Shown here: positions 29,576 to 36,704 of the stretch, in pieces | How the letters are laid out: each line of letters opens with the position of its first letter | Position numbering within the stretch: position 1 is the stretch's first letter | Source of the DNA: Gaiellales bacterium | GTDB taxonomy: Bacteria > Actinomycetota > Thermoleophilia > Gaiellales > JAICJC01 | DNA length: 47,439 bases | Direction: 5' to 3' | Assembly (NCBI GenBank): GCA_036273515.1 | Contig: DASUHM010000028.1 | Location: 1 to 47,439 of the forward strand | Made by a program: the position numbers and the translations under genes | Notes under the pieces: generated by a model | Databases searched by the model: none | Seen by the model: the letters and a program-made list of their open reading frames with translations, nothing else | Told to the model about the DNA's origin: nothing

Positions 29576-29685
29576 GGCGTACCTCCTCGGTGATCGGGGC
29601 GACGATCCGAAGGTAGGTGCCGACCCGGTGCCGCGCGTCGGGGATTCTCCCGAACGGTGGCCTCGACCGGACAACGACCGCCGCG

Positions 29686-29691
29686 TATCCT
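29686..29691 (+). promoter_or_regulatory. -10 box of the 29698 membrane-protein gene
   Basis: TATCCT, 6 nt before the ATG, with TCGACC 17 nt further upstream as a -35. Predicted leaderless start. Confidence 0.6.
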
Positions 29692-29697
29692 CGACTC

Positions 29698-30126
29698 ATG
29701 AGGCGACTGCCGCTCCCGTTTGTGCTCTCCACGGCCGCGGTGGCGTGGAGCGCGGCGTTGGTCGCGGTCGCATATCTCGCCCCGCTCTACTCGGTCGAGA
29801 GCGACACGGGTTCGTGTACCTCCGGCGGCCACTGCACGTCCCACGCCGAGCACACGACCGCGACGCTCGTCGAGATGAACGGCGAGTGGGTTTTGGTCAT
29901 CATCGGCGTCCTGGTCGCGATCGCCGCGCTCGGCTGGCTCGGCCTCCACCTCTACTGCGCCCGCGGAACCCGCGTCGGCCTGATCGTCGGATGGGCCACC
30001 GCGATCGCGATCACGGGGTTCAGCGTGATCGCGATCGGGATGGGAATCCTCACGCTGCCGATGGCGATCATGATGATCGTCGCCGCCGCGATGACGCCCG
30101 GCCGCGGCGCCCGATCGTCGACCTGA
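29698..30126 (+). CDS. Membrane protein of unknown function
   Basis: 142 residues. Signal-like first segment (FVLSTAAVAWSAALVAVAYL), a Cys-containing extracytoplasmic loop (DTGSCTSGGHCTSHAEHT), then segments VLVIIGVLVAIAALGWLGLH, VGLIVGWATAIAITGFSVIA and LTLPMAIMMIVAAAMTP. No known family recognised. ATG 29698 chosen from the TATCCT box 6 nt upstream; a disulfide in the loop is possible. Confidence 0.7.
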   Translation: MRRLPLPFVLSTAAVAWSAALVAVAYLAPLYSVESDTGSCTSGGHCTSHAEHTTATLVEMNGEWVLVIIGVLVAIAALGWLGLHLYCARGTRVGLIVGWATAIAITGFSVIAIGMGILTLPMAIMMIVAAAMTPGRGARSST

Positions 30127-30390
30127 TCAGGCCGGCTCGGCGTCGCGGAACGGGTCGAACGACCGCTCGTCGGCCGGATCGCCCATCACCGCACGGGCGC
30201 GGCGCAGGAACACGTCGAGGCTGAACGGAGGCGGCTCGTCGCCGTCGACGACCAGCCGGAGCAGCCGCAGCGGCGCCGGCGAGGGCACGTCTGCCTCGGC
30301 CGGCGACCGCCGGGCTTCGCGCCACTCGGCCAGCGAGACCACGTTCGCGGCGGGCGCCGGAGCGAGGCCGATGTGGGGCAGTGCGCTCAC
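30127..30390 (-). CDS. Hypothetical protein downstream of the SOS LysM gene
   Basis: 87 residues from GTG 30390, overlapping the LysM gene stop as GTGA, so it is translationally coupled to an SOS-controlled gene. Sequence features: VVSLAEWREARRSP, a Pro-rich linker, LRLLRLVVDGDEPPPFSLDVFLRRARAVMG and an acidic end SFDPFRDAEPA. No membrane segment. No family recognised; by position it could take part in the DNA-damage response. Confidence 0.6.
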   Translation of the reverse strand: MSALPHIGLAPAPAANVVSLAEWREARRSPAEADVPSPAPLRLLRLVVDGDEPPPFSLDVFLRRARAVMGDPADERSFDPFRDAEPA

Positions 30391-30656
30391 GGAAGCACCA
30401 GCTCCTGGCCGGCGACGATGCCGGCGTCGTGCAGGTCGTTGGCCTGCTCGATCCGGTACACCGCGTCGCGCGGGTCGGACGACGGGTATGCGTGCAGCGC
30501 GATCGCCCAGAGCGTCTCCCCCGCCCGCACCGCGTGATGGCGCGGGTGCGAGGCGCCGCTGCTGCTCGGCGCGGCATAGCTCATGACGAACGCGAGGACG
30601 ACCGCGCTGGCCGCGATGAGGGCCAGGAGGCGGCGGATGTCGAGTGAGGCGAACAT
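30387..30656 (-). CDS. SOS-inducible LysM membrane protein (YneA/Rv2719c-like role)
   Basis: 89 residues: a short cytoplasmic start, one membrane anchor (LLALIAASAVVLAFVMSYAA, 10-29), a Ser/His-rich linker and a LysM peptidoglycan-binding domain (41-89, HAVRAGETLWAIALHAYPSS ... RIEQANDLHDAGIVAGQELVLP). Single-pass LysM proteins under LexA control are known cell-division inhibitors or wall regulators: YneA in Bacillus, Rv2719c beside lexA in mycobacteria. Two LexA boxes and a strong promoter are present; the second box contains this ATG. lexA itself is not in the window. The division-inhibitor role is inferred. Confidence 0.85.
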   Translation of the reverse strand: MFASLDIRRLLALIAASAVVLAFVMSYAAPSSSGASHPRHHAVRAGETLWAIALHAYPSSDPRDAVYRIEQANDLHDAGIVAGQELVLP

Positions 30657-30663
30657 GTGTTCG
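30650..30663. promoter_or_regulatory. LexA box overlapping the LysM gene start codon
   Basis: CGAACATGTGTTCG, a perfect GAAC-N4-GTTC palindrome of the Gram-positive/actinobacterial LexA type; the minus-strand ATG lies within it. Confidence 0.8.
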
Positions 30664-30666
30664 ATG

Positions 30667-30695
30667 ATGGTAGCGAACAGGTGTTCGGTTGTCAA
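30667..30695 (-). promoter_or_regulatory. Promoter of the LysM gene, with LexA box in the spacer
   Basis: Perfect TTGACA (30690-30695), 17-nt spacer, TACCAT (30667-30672), 10 nt to the ATG. The spacer is almost entirely LexA box. Confidence 0.85.
30674..30687. promoter_or_regulatory. LexA box between -35 and -10 of the LysM promoter
   Basis: CGAACAGGTGTTCG, perfect GAAC-N4-GTTC. Its centre is 24 bp from that of the first box, just over two helical turns, so two LexA dimers would lie on nearly the same face. Confidence 0.85.
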
Positions 30696-30716
30696 GGATC
30701 GATGTTCTCGCTCTTT

Positions 30717-30745
30717 CGGACACGGCTTTCGGAGCGGGTTAGGGT
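30717..30745 (+). promoter_or_regulatory. Promoter of the folP-like gene and its upstream ORF
   Basis: CGGACA (30717-30722), 17-nt spacer, TAGGGT (30740-30745), then 6 nt to the ATG at 30752. The spacing matches the other leaderless starts of this window and points to the upstream ORF, not to folP, as the first start codon. Confidence 0.55.
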
Positions 30746-30751
30746 GGCGCG

Positions 30752-30778
30752 ATGACCTCGCCGACCACCGCCGCATGA
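30752..30778 (+). CDS. Putative leaderless upstream ORF (eight residues)
   Basis: ATG to TGA codes for MTSPTTAA. The ATG is 6 nt after a TAGGGT box; the TGA overlaps the folP ATG in the sequence ATGA (30775-30778). A ribosome ending here could restart on folP, so the mini-ORF may be a translational-coupling device. Its peptide need not have a function. Alternatively it is the displaced original N-terminus of folP after a frameshift. Confidence 0.45.
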   Translation: MTSPTTAA

Positions 30779-31653
30779 CCCTCCGCCTCGCCCACCGCAG
30801 CCTCCCGTTCGACGGCCCGCCGTGCATGATGGGCATCGTCAACGTCACGCCGGACTCGTTCTACGACCGCGGCGCCACGGCGGTACCCGAGGCGGCCATC
30901 GCCCGGGGCGTCGAGATCGTCCGCGCCGGCGCCGGGATCGTCGACGTCGGCGGGATGACCGCCCAGCCGGGACGCGTCCTCGGCGAGGACGAGGAGATCG
31001 CCCGTGTCGAGGGGGTCGTGTCTGCCCTCCGGGCGCAGGTCGACGTCCCGATCTCGATCGACACCTATCGCGCGCGCGTCGCCGATGCGGCCCTGCGCGC
31101 GGGCGCGGACATCGTGAACGACCACACCGGCCTCACGGACCCCGAGATGGCGGCGACGATCGCCGCGCACGGCGCGGGGCTCGTCGTCACCCACCTCTCG
31201 CTCGAGCCGAAGCAGGTGCAGACCGCCCGCCACGCCGTCACGGTCGACGAGATCGCGGAGTTCCTCGTCACGCGCGCGGAAGCGGCCAGGTCAGCCGGAG
31301 TCGACTCGGCCGCCATCCTGGTCGATCCCGGCCTCGGCTTCGGCAAGGACACGGCCACCGACCTGCGCACGCTGGCCGAGCTCCCGCGGCTGGCCGGGCT
31401 CGGCTATCCGCTCCTGCTCGCGCCGTCGCACAAGGAGGTGACCGCCGAGCCGCTCGGGCTCGACGACGCGTCGCTGGAGGGTACGGCGGCCGTCGTCGCC
31501 GTCGCGGCCTACCTCGGCGTCTCGGTGCTGCGCGTGCACGACCTGCCGTTCATGGCGCACGTCGCCAGGATGGCCTGGCTCGTCCGCGATCAGGCGGCGG
31601 GGACGGCGAGCTCTTCGCCGAAGAACGACGGCAGGAACGCGCCGTCGCGGTAG
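30775..31653 (+). CDS. Dihydropteroate synthase-like protein, FolP2 type
   Basis: 292 residues, TIM barrel of the pterin-binding family: MGIVNVTPDSFYDRG, IDTYRAR, IVNDHTGL, LVDPGLGFGKD, LRVHD. Two DHPS hallmarks are altered: the GESTRPGA loop is GGMTAQPGR (59-67), and the SRKxxIG loop is APSHKEVTAE. The same kind of change is found in mycobacterial FolP2, which lacks DHPS activity, so real folate synthesis is doubtful. Start 30775 overlaps the upstream ORF; the 3' end overlaps the convergent aminopeptidase by 64 nt. No other folate gene is near. Confidence 0.8.
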   Translation: MTLRLAHRSLPFDGPPCMMGIVNVTPDSFYDRGATAVPEAAIARGVEIVRAGAGIVDVGGMTAQPGRVLGEDEEIARVEGVVSALRAQVDVPISIDTYRARVADAALRAGADIVNDHTGLTDPEMAATIAAHGAGLVVTHLSLEPKQVQTARHAVTVDEIAEFLVTRAEAARSAGVDSAAILVDPGLGFGKDTATDLRTLAELPRLAGLGYPLLLAPSHKEVTAEPLGLDDASLEGTAAVVAVAAYLGVSVLRVHDLPFMAHVARMAWLVRDQAAGTASSSPKNDGRNAPSR

Positions 31654-32729
31654 ATGACCTCGCCGTCGGCGTGGATCTCGCCGCCGGAGCGCAGGTCGCA
31701 CACCATGTCCCAGTGCAGGCCGGAGCGGTTGACGCTGCCGGTATCGGGATAGCCGGCCCCGAGCGCCATGTGGCACGTGCCGCCGATCTTCTCGTCGAAC
31801 AGGATCTGGCGGGTGAACTCGGTGACCAGGTAATTCGTGCCGATCGCGAACTCGCCCAGGATCGAGGCGCCGTCGTCCATGCCGAGCATCTGCTCGAGGT
31901 AGTCCCCGCCGGCCGCCGCCTCGGAATGCACCACCCGGCCGTTCTCGAAGCGCAGGCGCACGTCCTGCACCTCGCGGCCGCCCATGACCGCCGGGAACGA
32001 GAAGCGCACCTCGCCGTTCGTCTCGGACTCGAGCGGGCCGGTGAAGATCTCGCCGTCCGGGAAGTTGCGCTCGCCCCGCGACGCGATCCACGAGCGGCCG
32101 GCGACGCCCACGGTCATGTCGGTGCCGTCGGCGACGACGCGCAGCGTCTTCACCGCGGTCATCTTGTCGGCCAGCGCCCGCAGCTTGGCCGCGTACGTCC
32201 GCCAGGCCGACGCCGGGTCCTCCAGGTGTAGCCAGCCGGCCTGGTAGACGAAGTCCGCGTAGGCGTCGAGCGACATGTCGGCGTCCTGGGCGAAGGCGTC
32301 GCAGGGGTAGGCGGTCACGCACCAGCGCAGGTCGCCGGCGGCGGAGCGCTCCATGAACCGGCCCATCACCGGCTGGGCCGCGCGCGACCGGCGGGCCAGC
32401 TTGCCCGGGTCGATCCCGGAGAGCTCGCGCGTGTTCCATGCGCCGATGATCGCGATGCGCGCGTCGATCGCGTCCATCTCCTCGAGCACGTAGGCCGGCA
32501 GGTGGTCGAGCTGGTCGTCGCCGGCGGCGGCGAGATAGGCCTCGTCGACGCCCTGCACAGACGCGCGCACATGCGGGATCCCGCCCGCGGCGACCGCCGC
32601 CTTGACGATCTCGACGATCAGCGGCTCGGCCAGCTCCGGGCCCTGGATCTGGACGACGTCGCCCTCCTTGACCCCCGTCGAGTAGTTGACGACGACGTCG
32701 GCCAGCCGGCGCACGCGCGGGTCGGTCAC
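31590..32729 (-). CDS. M29 family aminopeptidase, second copy of a tandem pair
   Basis: 379 residues. Thermophilic-type aminopeptidase (AmpS/PepS/T family) using two metals. C-terminal catalytic signature: LGEFAIGTN, FDEKIGGTCHMALG, NRSGLHWDMVCDLRSGGEIHADG; the Glu, Glu, His and His-x-Asp ligands are all present. Intracellular, with broad N-terminal peptide trimming expected. GTG 32729 overlaps the stop of its paralogue as GTGA. The protein overlaps the convergent folP-like gene at its 3' end. Confidence 0.92.
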   Translation of the reverse strand: MTDPRVRRLADVVVNYSTGVKEGDVVQIQGPELAEPLIVEIVKAAVAAGGIPHVRASVQGVDEAYLAAAGDDQLDHLPAYVLEEMDAIDARIAIIGAWNTRELSGIDPGKLARRSRAAQPVMGRFMERSAAGDLRWCVTAYPCDAFAQDADMSLDAYADFVYQAGWLHLEDPASAWRTYAAKLRALADKMTAVKTLRVVADGTDMTVGVAGRSWIASRGERNFPDGEIFTGPLESETNGEVRFSFPAVMGGREVQDVRLRFENGRVVHSEAAAGGDYLEQMLGMDDGASILGEFAIGTNYLVTEFTRQILFDEKIGGTCHMALGAGYPDTGSVNRSGLHWDMVCDLRSGGEIHADGEVIYRDGAFLPSFFGEELAVPAA

Positions 32730-33826
32730 AGGAACTGCCCGTCGCGGTAGATGACCTCGCCGTCGGCGTGCACCTCGCCGCCCGAGCGCAGGTCGCAGAC
32801 CATGTCCCAGTGGAGGCCGGAGCGGTTGCTGCCGCCGGCCTCGGGGAACGCCATGCCGAGGGCGACGTGGCACGTGCCGCCGATCTTCTCGTCGAAGAGC
32901 GTGTCGCGCGTGCCCGTGCGGATCTCCTCGTTCATGCCGAAGGCGACCTCGCCCAGGTAGCGGGCGCCCTCGTCCATGTCGAGCATCTGGCTGAGGAAGC
33001 GGCGGCCCTTCGTCGCCTCCTCGCGGACGACCTTGCCCTGGTCGAACCACAGCCGCACGCCGGCGACGTCGTTGCCGTTGTAGGGCGCGTCCAGGCTGAA
33101 CGCGATGTGGCCCTGCGTGGCCGCCTCGATCGGGCTCGTGTAGACCTCGCCGTCGGGGAAGTTCTGATGGCCGTCGGCATTCATCCACCTGCGGTCGGAG
33201 ACGTCGATGGTGAGGTCGGTGTCCTCGCCGACGATGCGCAGCCGGCGCACCTGCTCGAGCCGCTTCGCGATCCGCTCCTGGCGCTCCGACTGGGCCCGCC
33301 AGAAGGCGATCGGGTCGGGATCCTCGAGGTGGCCGGCGGAGTAGACGAAGTCCTCCCACTCGGTCAGCGACATCCCCGCCTCCTGCGCGGCGGCGTCGCA
33401 CGGGAACGCGGTGCCGCACCAGCGCACCTCGCCCTTGGCCTCGCGCTCGAAGAAGCGCTCGAAGAGCTCGCGGGTGGCCGCCGAGCGGATCGCCTGGCGG
33501 TCGGGATCGATGCCGCTCAGGAACCGGTTGTTGCGCTGGCCCCACACGCTGAGCGCACGGGTCGGCGCCTCGACCTCGATGCGGTCGAGCTTCGTGACGG
33601 TGCGCAGCTGCTCGTCGCTCGCGTCGGCCAGGAACGCCGCCTGGGCGCGCTCGAGCCGCGGCCGCACCATCGGGTGGCCGCCGAGCTCGGTGACCTTGCG
33701 GACGACCTCGACGAACAGCGGCTGGGCCAGGGCCGGGCCGTCGATCAGGACGGTGTCGCCCTCGCCGACCTCGAGCGAGTAGCGGCACAGCAGGTCCGCC
33801 AGGGTGGTCAGTCGGGGGTCGCGCAC
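32726..33826 (-). CDS. M29 family aminopeptidase, first copy of a tandem pair
   Basis: 366 residues, closely similar to the following gene, above all over the catalytic end (LFDEKIGGTCHVALG ... NRSGLHWDMVCDLRSGGE). The metal ligands are intact. It ends at YRDGQFL, where its paralogue has 13 more residues. The copies diverge most in the N-terminal domain, which forms the lid or substrate entry in M29 enzymes, so they may differ in specificity. It follows dgcN by 26 nt on the same strand. Confidence 0.92.
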   Translation of the reverse strand: MRDPRLTTLADLLCRYSLEVGEGDTVLIDGPALAQPLFVEVVRKVTELGGHPMVRPRLERAQAAFLADASDEQLRTVTKLDRIEVEAPTRALSVWGQRNNRFLSGIDPDRQAIRSAATRELFERFFEREAKGEVRWCGTAFPCDAAAQEAGMSLTEWEDFVYSAGHLEDPDPIAFWRAQSERQERIAKRLEQVRRLRIVGEDTDLTIDVSDRRWMNADGHQNFPDGEVYTSPIEAATQGHIAFSLDAPYNGNDVAGVRLWFDQGKVVREEATKGRRFLSQMLDMDEGARYLGEVAFGMNEEIRTGTRDTLFDEKIGGTCHVALGMAFPEAGGSNRSGLHWDMVCDLRSGGEVHADGEVIYRDGQFL

Positions 33827-33852
33827 CGGAGCGGGATACTACCCGGGAGAGC

Positions 33853-34899
33853 TCAGCGGGACGAGAGCACGGCCTCGAGGATCCGCCCCGCGCCGAACCG
33901 CACCGGGTCGTCGGCGACGAGCCCCGTGTCGCGCTCGGTCTGGGCGATGGCGGCCCGGGCGGACTCCTCGTCCATCCTGTTCGTCTTCAGCGCCACCGCG
34001 ACCACGGGCGCGGGCCGCACGTGCCGGGCCATCCGGATCTGGTCGTCGATCAGCTCGGCCAGTCCGCGGATCGGGTAGCGCGGGTCGCCCTCGATCAGGT
34101 GGCGCCCGGGCTCGTGCACGAACACCATCGCGTGCGGCGCCGAGCCGTGCAGCAGGCCGAGCGTGACGCCGGAGTAGTACGGGTGGTTGAGCGAGCCCTG
34201 GCCCTCGATCCAGAGGATGGCGCCGTCGCCGCCGCGGGCGTGGCCGTCGACCACGAGCTGCTCGGCCGCGCCGGCGACGAAGTCGGAGACGACCTGGTCG
34301 ACGGCGATCCCCCACCCGGCGATGGCGATCCCGGTCTGCCCGGTGGGCACGAACACCGAGGCGTGGCCGCGCCGGCGCGTCTCGCGGTCGAGCTCGAGGC
34401 AGACCGTCATCTTGCCGAGCGCGCAGTCCGACCCGACCGTGAGCACGATGTGGGCCTTCGTGTCGAGGTTCGCGCCGGTGGGCACGTCGAGGTCGTCCGG
34501 CACCCTGCGCAGGTCGCGCACGGAGACGCCCTTCGCGGCCGCGGCGCCCGCGATCTCGGCGTCGTCGGAGAGGAACTCGTGCAGGCCGCTCTCGACGTCG
34601 AGGCCGAGCTCGATGGAGCGCAGGATGCTGCGCCGGAACGACGCCGGCAGGTGCCCGCCCGCCGGCGCGACGCCGACCAGGAGCGTCGTCGGGCCGAGCG
34701 GCATTGCCGCGTCGACGTCGGCGACGACCGGCACATCGGACTCGAGCCCCGGCACGTGCTCGGACGCCGACGTGCCGGCCTTGGTCGAGTCGACGACGGC
34801 GACGGTGGGCGCCTCGGCGTAGCGCATGACGCCGGTCGCGGTCTTCGCGTCCTCGTCGAAGCATCCCTCGGCGAGGACGGCGTAACGCTTCTCGCTCAC
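33853..34899 (-). CDS. dgcN: DUF1611 protein, DgcN-type D-glutamate N-acetyltransferase
   Basis: 348 residues covering both DUF1611 domains: an N-terminal Rossmann-like part (VAVVDSTKAGTSASEHVPGL ... LLVGVAPAGGHLP) and a C-terminal P-loop-like part (VGSDCALGKMTVCLELDRE, then FVPTGQTGIAIAGWGIAVDQ, IEGQGSLNHPYYSGVTLGLL). Family members acting with a linked enolase-fold enzyme were shown to acetylate D-glutamate (DgcN) before racemisation (DgcA). Here the partner overlaps by GTGA, the same gene pair. Function by family and linkage; substrate not proven. Confidence 0.78.
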   Translation of the reverse strand: MSEKRYAVLAEGCFDEDAKTATGVMRYAEAPTVAVVDSTKAGTSASEHVPGLESDVPVVADVDAAMPLGPTTLLVGVAPAGGHLPASFRRSILRSIELGLDVESGLHEFLSDDAEIAGAAAAKGVSVRDLRRVPDDLDVPTGANLDTKAHIVLTVGSDCALGKMTVCLELDRETRRRGHASVFVPTGQTGIAIAGWGIAVDQVVSDFVAGAAEQLVVDGHARGGDGAILWIEGQGSLNHPYYSGVTLGLLHGSAPHAMVFVHEPGRHLIEGDPRYPIRGLAELIDDQIRMARHVRPAPVVAVALKTNRMDEESARAAIAQTERDTGLVADDPVRFGAGRILEAVLSSR

Positions 34900-35918
34900 G
34901 GCCAGGGCTCCACCGGCGTCACGCCCAGGCCGGGCCCGTCACCGGGGACGACCCGGCCGTCGACGAGGCCGAGGCCGGTGTGGCTGTCGTTCTTGTTCAG
35001 GAGGTGGCCGTCGAGGTCGACGACGTCGACAAGGGGCGAGATCTGGGCGGCCTGGGCGATGCCGAGCGTCGACTCGTTCATGCAGCCGATCATCACCTTG
35101 AGGCCGAGGGCGCGGGCCGCGTGGATCATCCGCACCGCCTCGCGGATCCCGCCCGACTTCGTCAGCTTGATGTTCACGCCGTCGGCGATCTCGCCGCACC
35201 TCGCGACGTCGGGGAGCGTGTGACAGCTCTCGTCGAGCACGATCGGGATCGAGAGCGAGCTGTCGTGCAGGCGGCAGTAGCCGGAGCGCTCCTTCGCCGG
35301 CAGCGGCTGTTCGATCAGCTCGACACCGAGGGAATCCAGCTCGGGGACGAGCTCGATGGTCGAGTGCACCGACCAGGCCTCGTTCGCGTCGACGCGGATC
35401 AGCGAGTCCGGCGCCTGGGCGCGCACGGTGCGGACGCGCTCGAGGTCGGCCGGGCCGCCCACCTTGATCTTGAGCGCGTGGTACGCCGAGGCCGCGGCCG
35501 CCCGCCGGGCCGTCCCCTCGACCGAGTCGATCGAGATCGTGTAGCTGGTCGGCGGCGGCGTCGGCTCGAGCCCGAGGATGCGCCAGAGCGGCTGCCCGCA
35601 CACCTTCCCCAGCAGATCGTGGAGCGCGCCGTCGACGGCGCACTTCGCGGCCATCTCACCGGGAATCTCGGCCATGCGGCCGAGGATCGCCTCGATCGCG
35701 AGCGGGTCGTCGCCGAGCAGCGGCTCGACCTGGCCGACGAAGCGCATCGCGCTCTCGACCGACTCGTCGTAGTGGTTGTCCGGCGCGCCCTCCCCGTAGC
35801 CGACGAGATCGCCGTGGCGGATGGCCACCTGGACGACCTCGGAGCTCGTATCCGAGCTGCGGGAGATGACGAACGGCTCGTGGTATTCGAGCTCGAACAC
35901 GCGGCTTTGGAGCTCCAC
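34896..35918 (-). CDS. dgcA: Enolase-superfamily epimerase/racemase (DgcA or dipeptide epimerase type)
   Basis: 340 residues from GTG 35918. Muconate-lactonising subgroup: KxK acid/base pair K150-x-K152 in ALKIKVG, metal ligands in RVDANEAW, VELIEQPLP and VLDESC, and the second lysine region VNIKLTKSGG. Relatives include L-Ala-D/L-Glu epimerase, which recycles murein peptides, and DgcA, which racemises N-acetyl-D-glutamate. The linked DUF1611 gene favours DgcA, while the two aminopeptidases downstream also fit dipeptide handling. First gene of the operon, leaderless by its TAGGCT box. Confidence 0.82.
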   Translation of the reverse strand: MELQSRVFELEYHEPFVISRSSDTSSEVVQVAIRHGDLVGYGEGAPDNHYDESVESAMRFVGQVEPLLGDDPLAIEAILGRMAEIPGEMAAKCAVDGALHDLLGKVCGQPLWRILGLEPTPPPTSYTISIDSVEGTARRAAAASAYHALKIKVGGPADLERVRTVRAQAPDSLIRVDANEAWSVHSTIELVPELDSLGVELIEQPLPAKERSGYCRLHDSSLSIPIVLDESCHTLPDVARCGEIADGVNIKLTKSGGIREAVRMIHAARALGLKVMIGCMNESTLGIAQAAQISPLVDVVDLDGHLLNKNDSHTGLGLVDGRVVPGDGPGLGVTPVEPWP

Positions 35919-35925
35919 GCGCGCC

Positions 35926-35931
35926 AGCCTA
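35926..35931 (-). promoter_or_regulatory. -10 box of the dgcA-dgcN-M29-M29 operon
   Basis: TAGGCT, 7 nt upstream of the GTG at 35918; no convincing -35. Predicted leaderless start. Confidence 0.5.
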
Positions 35932-35963
35932 TCCGACGCGCAGGCTTTGCGATGATGCGACCG

Positions 35964-36590
35964 ATGGGCACCGAGATCGTCGATGTGGCGGAGGGTCTGT
36001 GGGTGTGGCGGGTTGACCATCCCGCCTGGAATGCCGACGCCGGCTGGGCGCCCGCCGTCACGTCCACCTGGGTCGAGTCGGGCGGGGTCGTGGCGGTCAT
36101 CGACGCCATGGATCCCGGCGAGGACGGCGCGGAGGTGTGGGCGCGGCTGGACGCGCGGCCGCCGAGCGTGGCCGCGATCCTGAAGCCTGACCACGTGCGC
36201 GACGTCGACCTCTTCGTGCGCCGCTACGGCGTGCACCCCTACGGGCCGTCTCTCTTCTGGCCGGACGACGTTCCCGAGACCGCGATCGAGGGGATCGAGC
36301 CCGGCAGCGAGCTGCCCGGCGGGCTGGTCGCGCTCTACGACGGCCGCGGGCGCAACGAGACGCCGCTCTGGGCTCCCGGCGCGAGGGCGCTGCTCTTCGC
36401 CGACGCGCTGACCGAGCGGGACGGCGAGCTGCGCGTCTGGGGCACGCCGTGGCACTCCGAGCGGGCGCTGCCGGCGCTGCGGGCGATGCTCGAGCTGCCG
36501 TTCGCGCACGTGATCATCTCGCACGGCGAGCCGGTGCACGACCGCGCCGCCTTCGAGCGCGCGCTCGCCCTGCCGCCGTACGACGGCTGA
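35964..36590 (+). CDS. Metallo-beta-lactamase-fold protein lacking the zinc motif
   Basis: 208 residues. The order of elements is that of an MBL hydrolase (TSTWVESGGVVAVIDAMDPG; RRYGVHPYGP; YDGRGRNETPLWAPGARALL; VIISHGEPV), but the place of HxHxDH reads LKPDHVRDVD, so most metal ligands are gone and a typical hydrolase activity is unlikely. Start choice: ATG 35964 fits the family beginning MGTEIVDVAEG; ATGs at 35952 and 35955 are possible. Divergent from dgcA with a 45-nt gap. Confidence 0.75.
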   Translation: MGTEIVDVAEGLWVWRVDHPAWNADAGWAPAVTSTWVESGGVVAVIDAMDPGEDGAEVWARLDARPPSVAAILKPDHVRDVDLFVRRYGVHPYGPSLFWPDDVPETAIEGIEPGSELPGGLVALYDGRGRNETPLWAPGARALLFADALTERDGELRVWGTPWHSERALPALRAMLELPFAHVIISHGEPVHDRAAFERALALPPYDG

Positions 36591-36597
36591 CAGCCGG

Positions 36598-36603
36598 TAG
36601 AAT
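36598..36603 (+). promoter_or_regulatory. -10 box of tRNA-Arg
   Basis: TAGAAT, one mismatch to TATAAT, 13 nt before the tRNA 5' end; no clear -35. Confidence 0.45.
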
Positions 36604-36616
36604 CGCCCTCCACGAC

Positions 36617-36689
36617 GCGCCTGTAGCTCAGGGGATAGAGCGTGCGCCTCCGGAGCGCAAGGCCGTAGGTTCGATTCCTACCAGGCGCA
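36617..36689 (+). tRNA. tRNA-Arg (anticodon CCG)
   Basis: 73 nt cloverleaf. Acceptor stem GCGCCTG pairs with CAGGCGC, discriminator A. The D-arm has GCTCAGGGGATAGAGC; the anticodon stem TGCGC/GCGCA holds loop CTCCGGA, with CCG at 34-36 reading the CGG codon; the T-arm is GTAGG TTCGATTC CTAC. CCA is not encoded. Confidence 0.97.
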
Positions 36690-36704
36690 TTCTCGCATCA
36701 ACCA

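Noticed and set aside
30775-31653. Naming the gene folP outright
   Set aside because: Two substrate loops essential in dihydropteroate synthase are changed, so only FolP2-like is supported.
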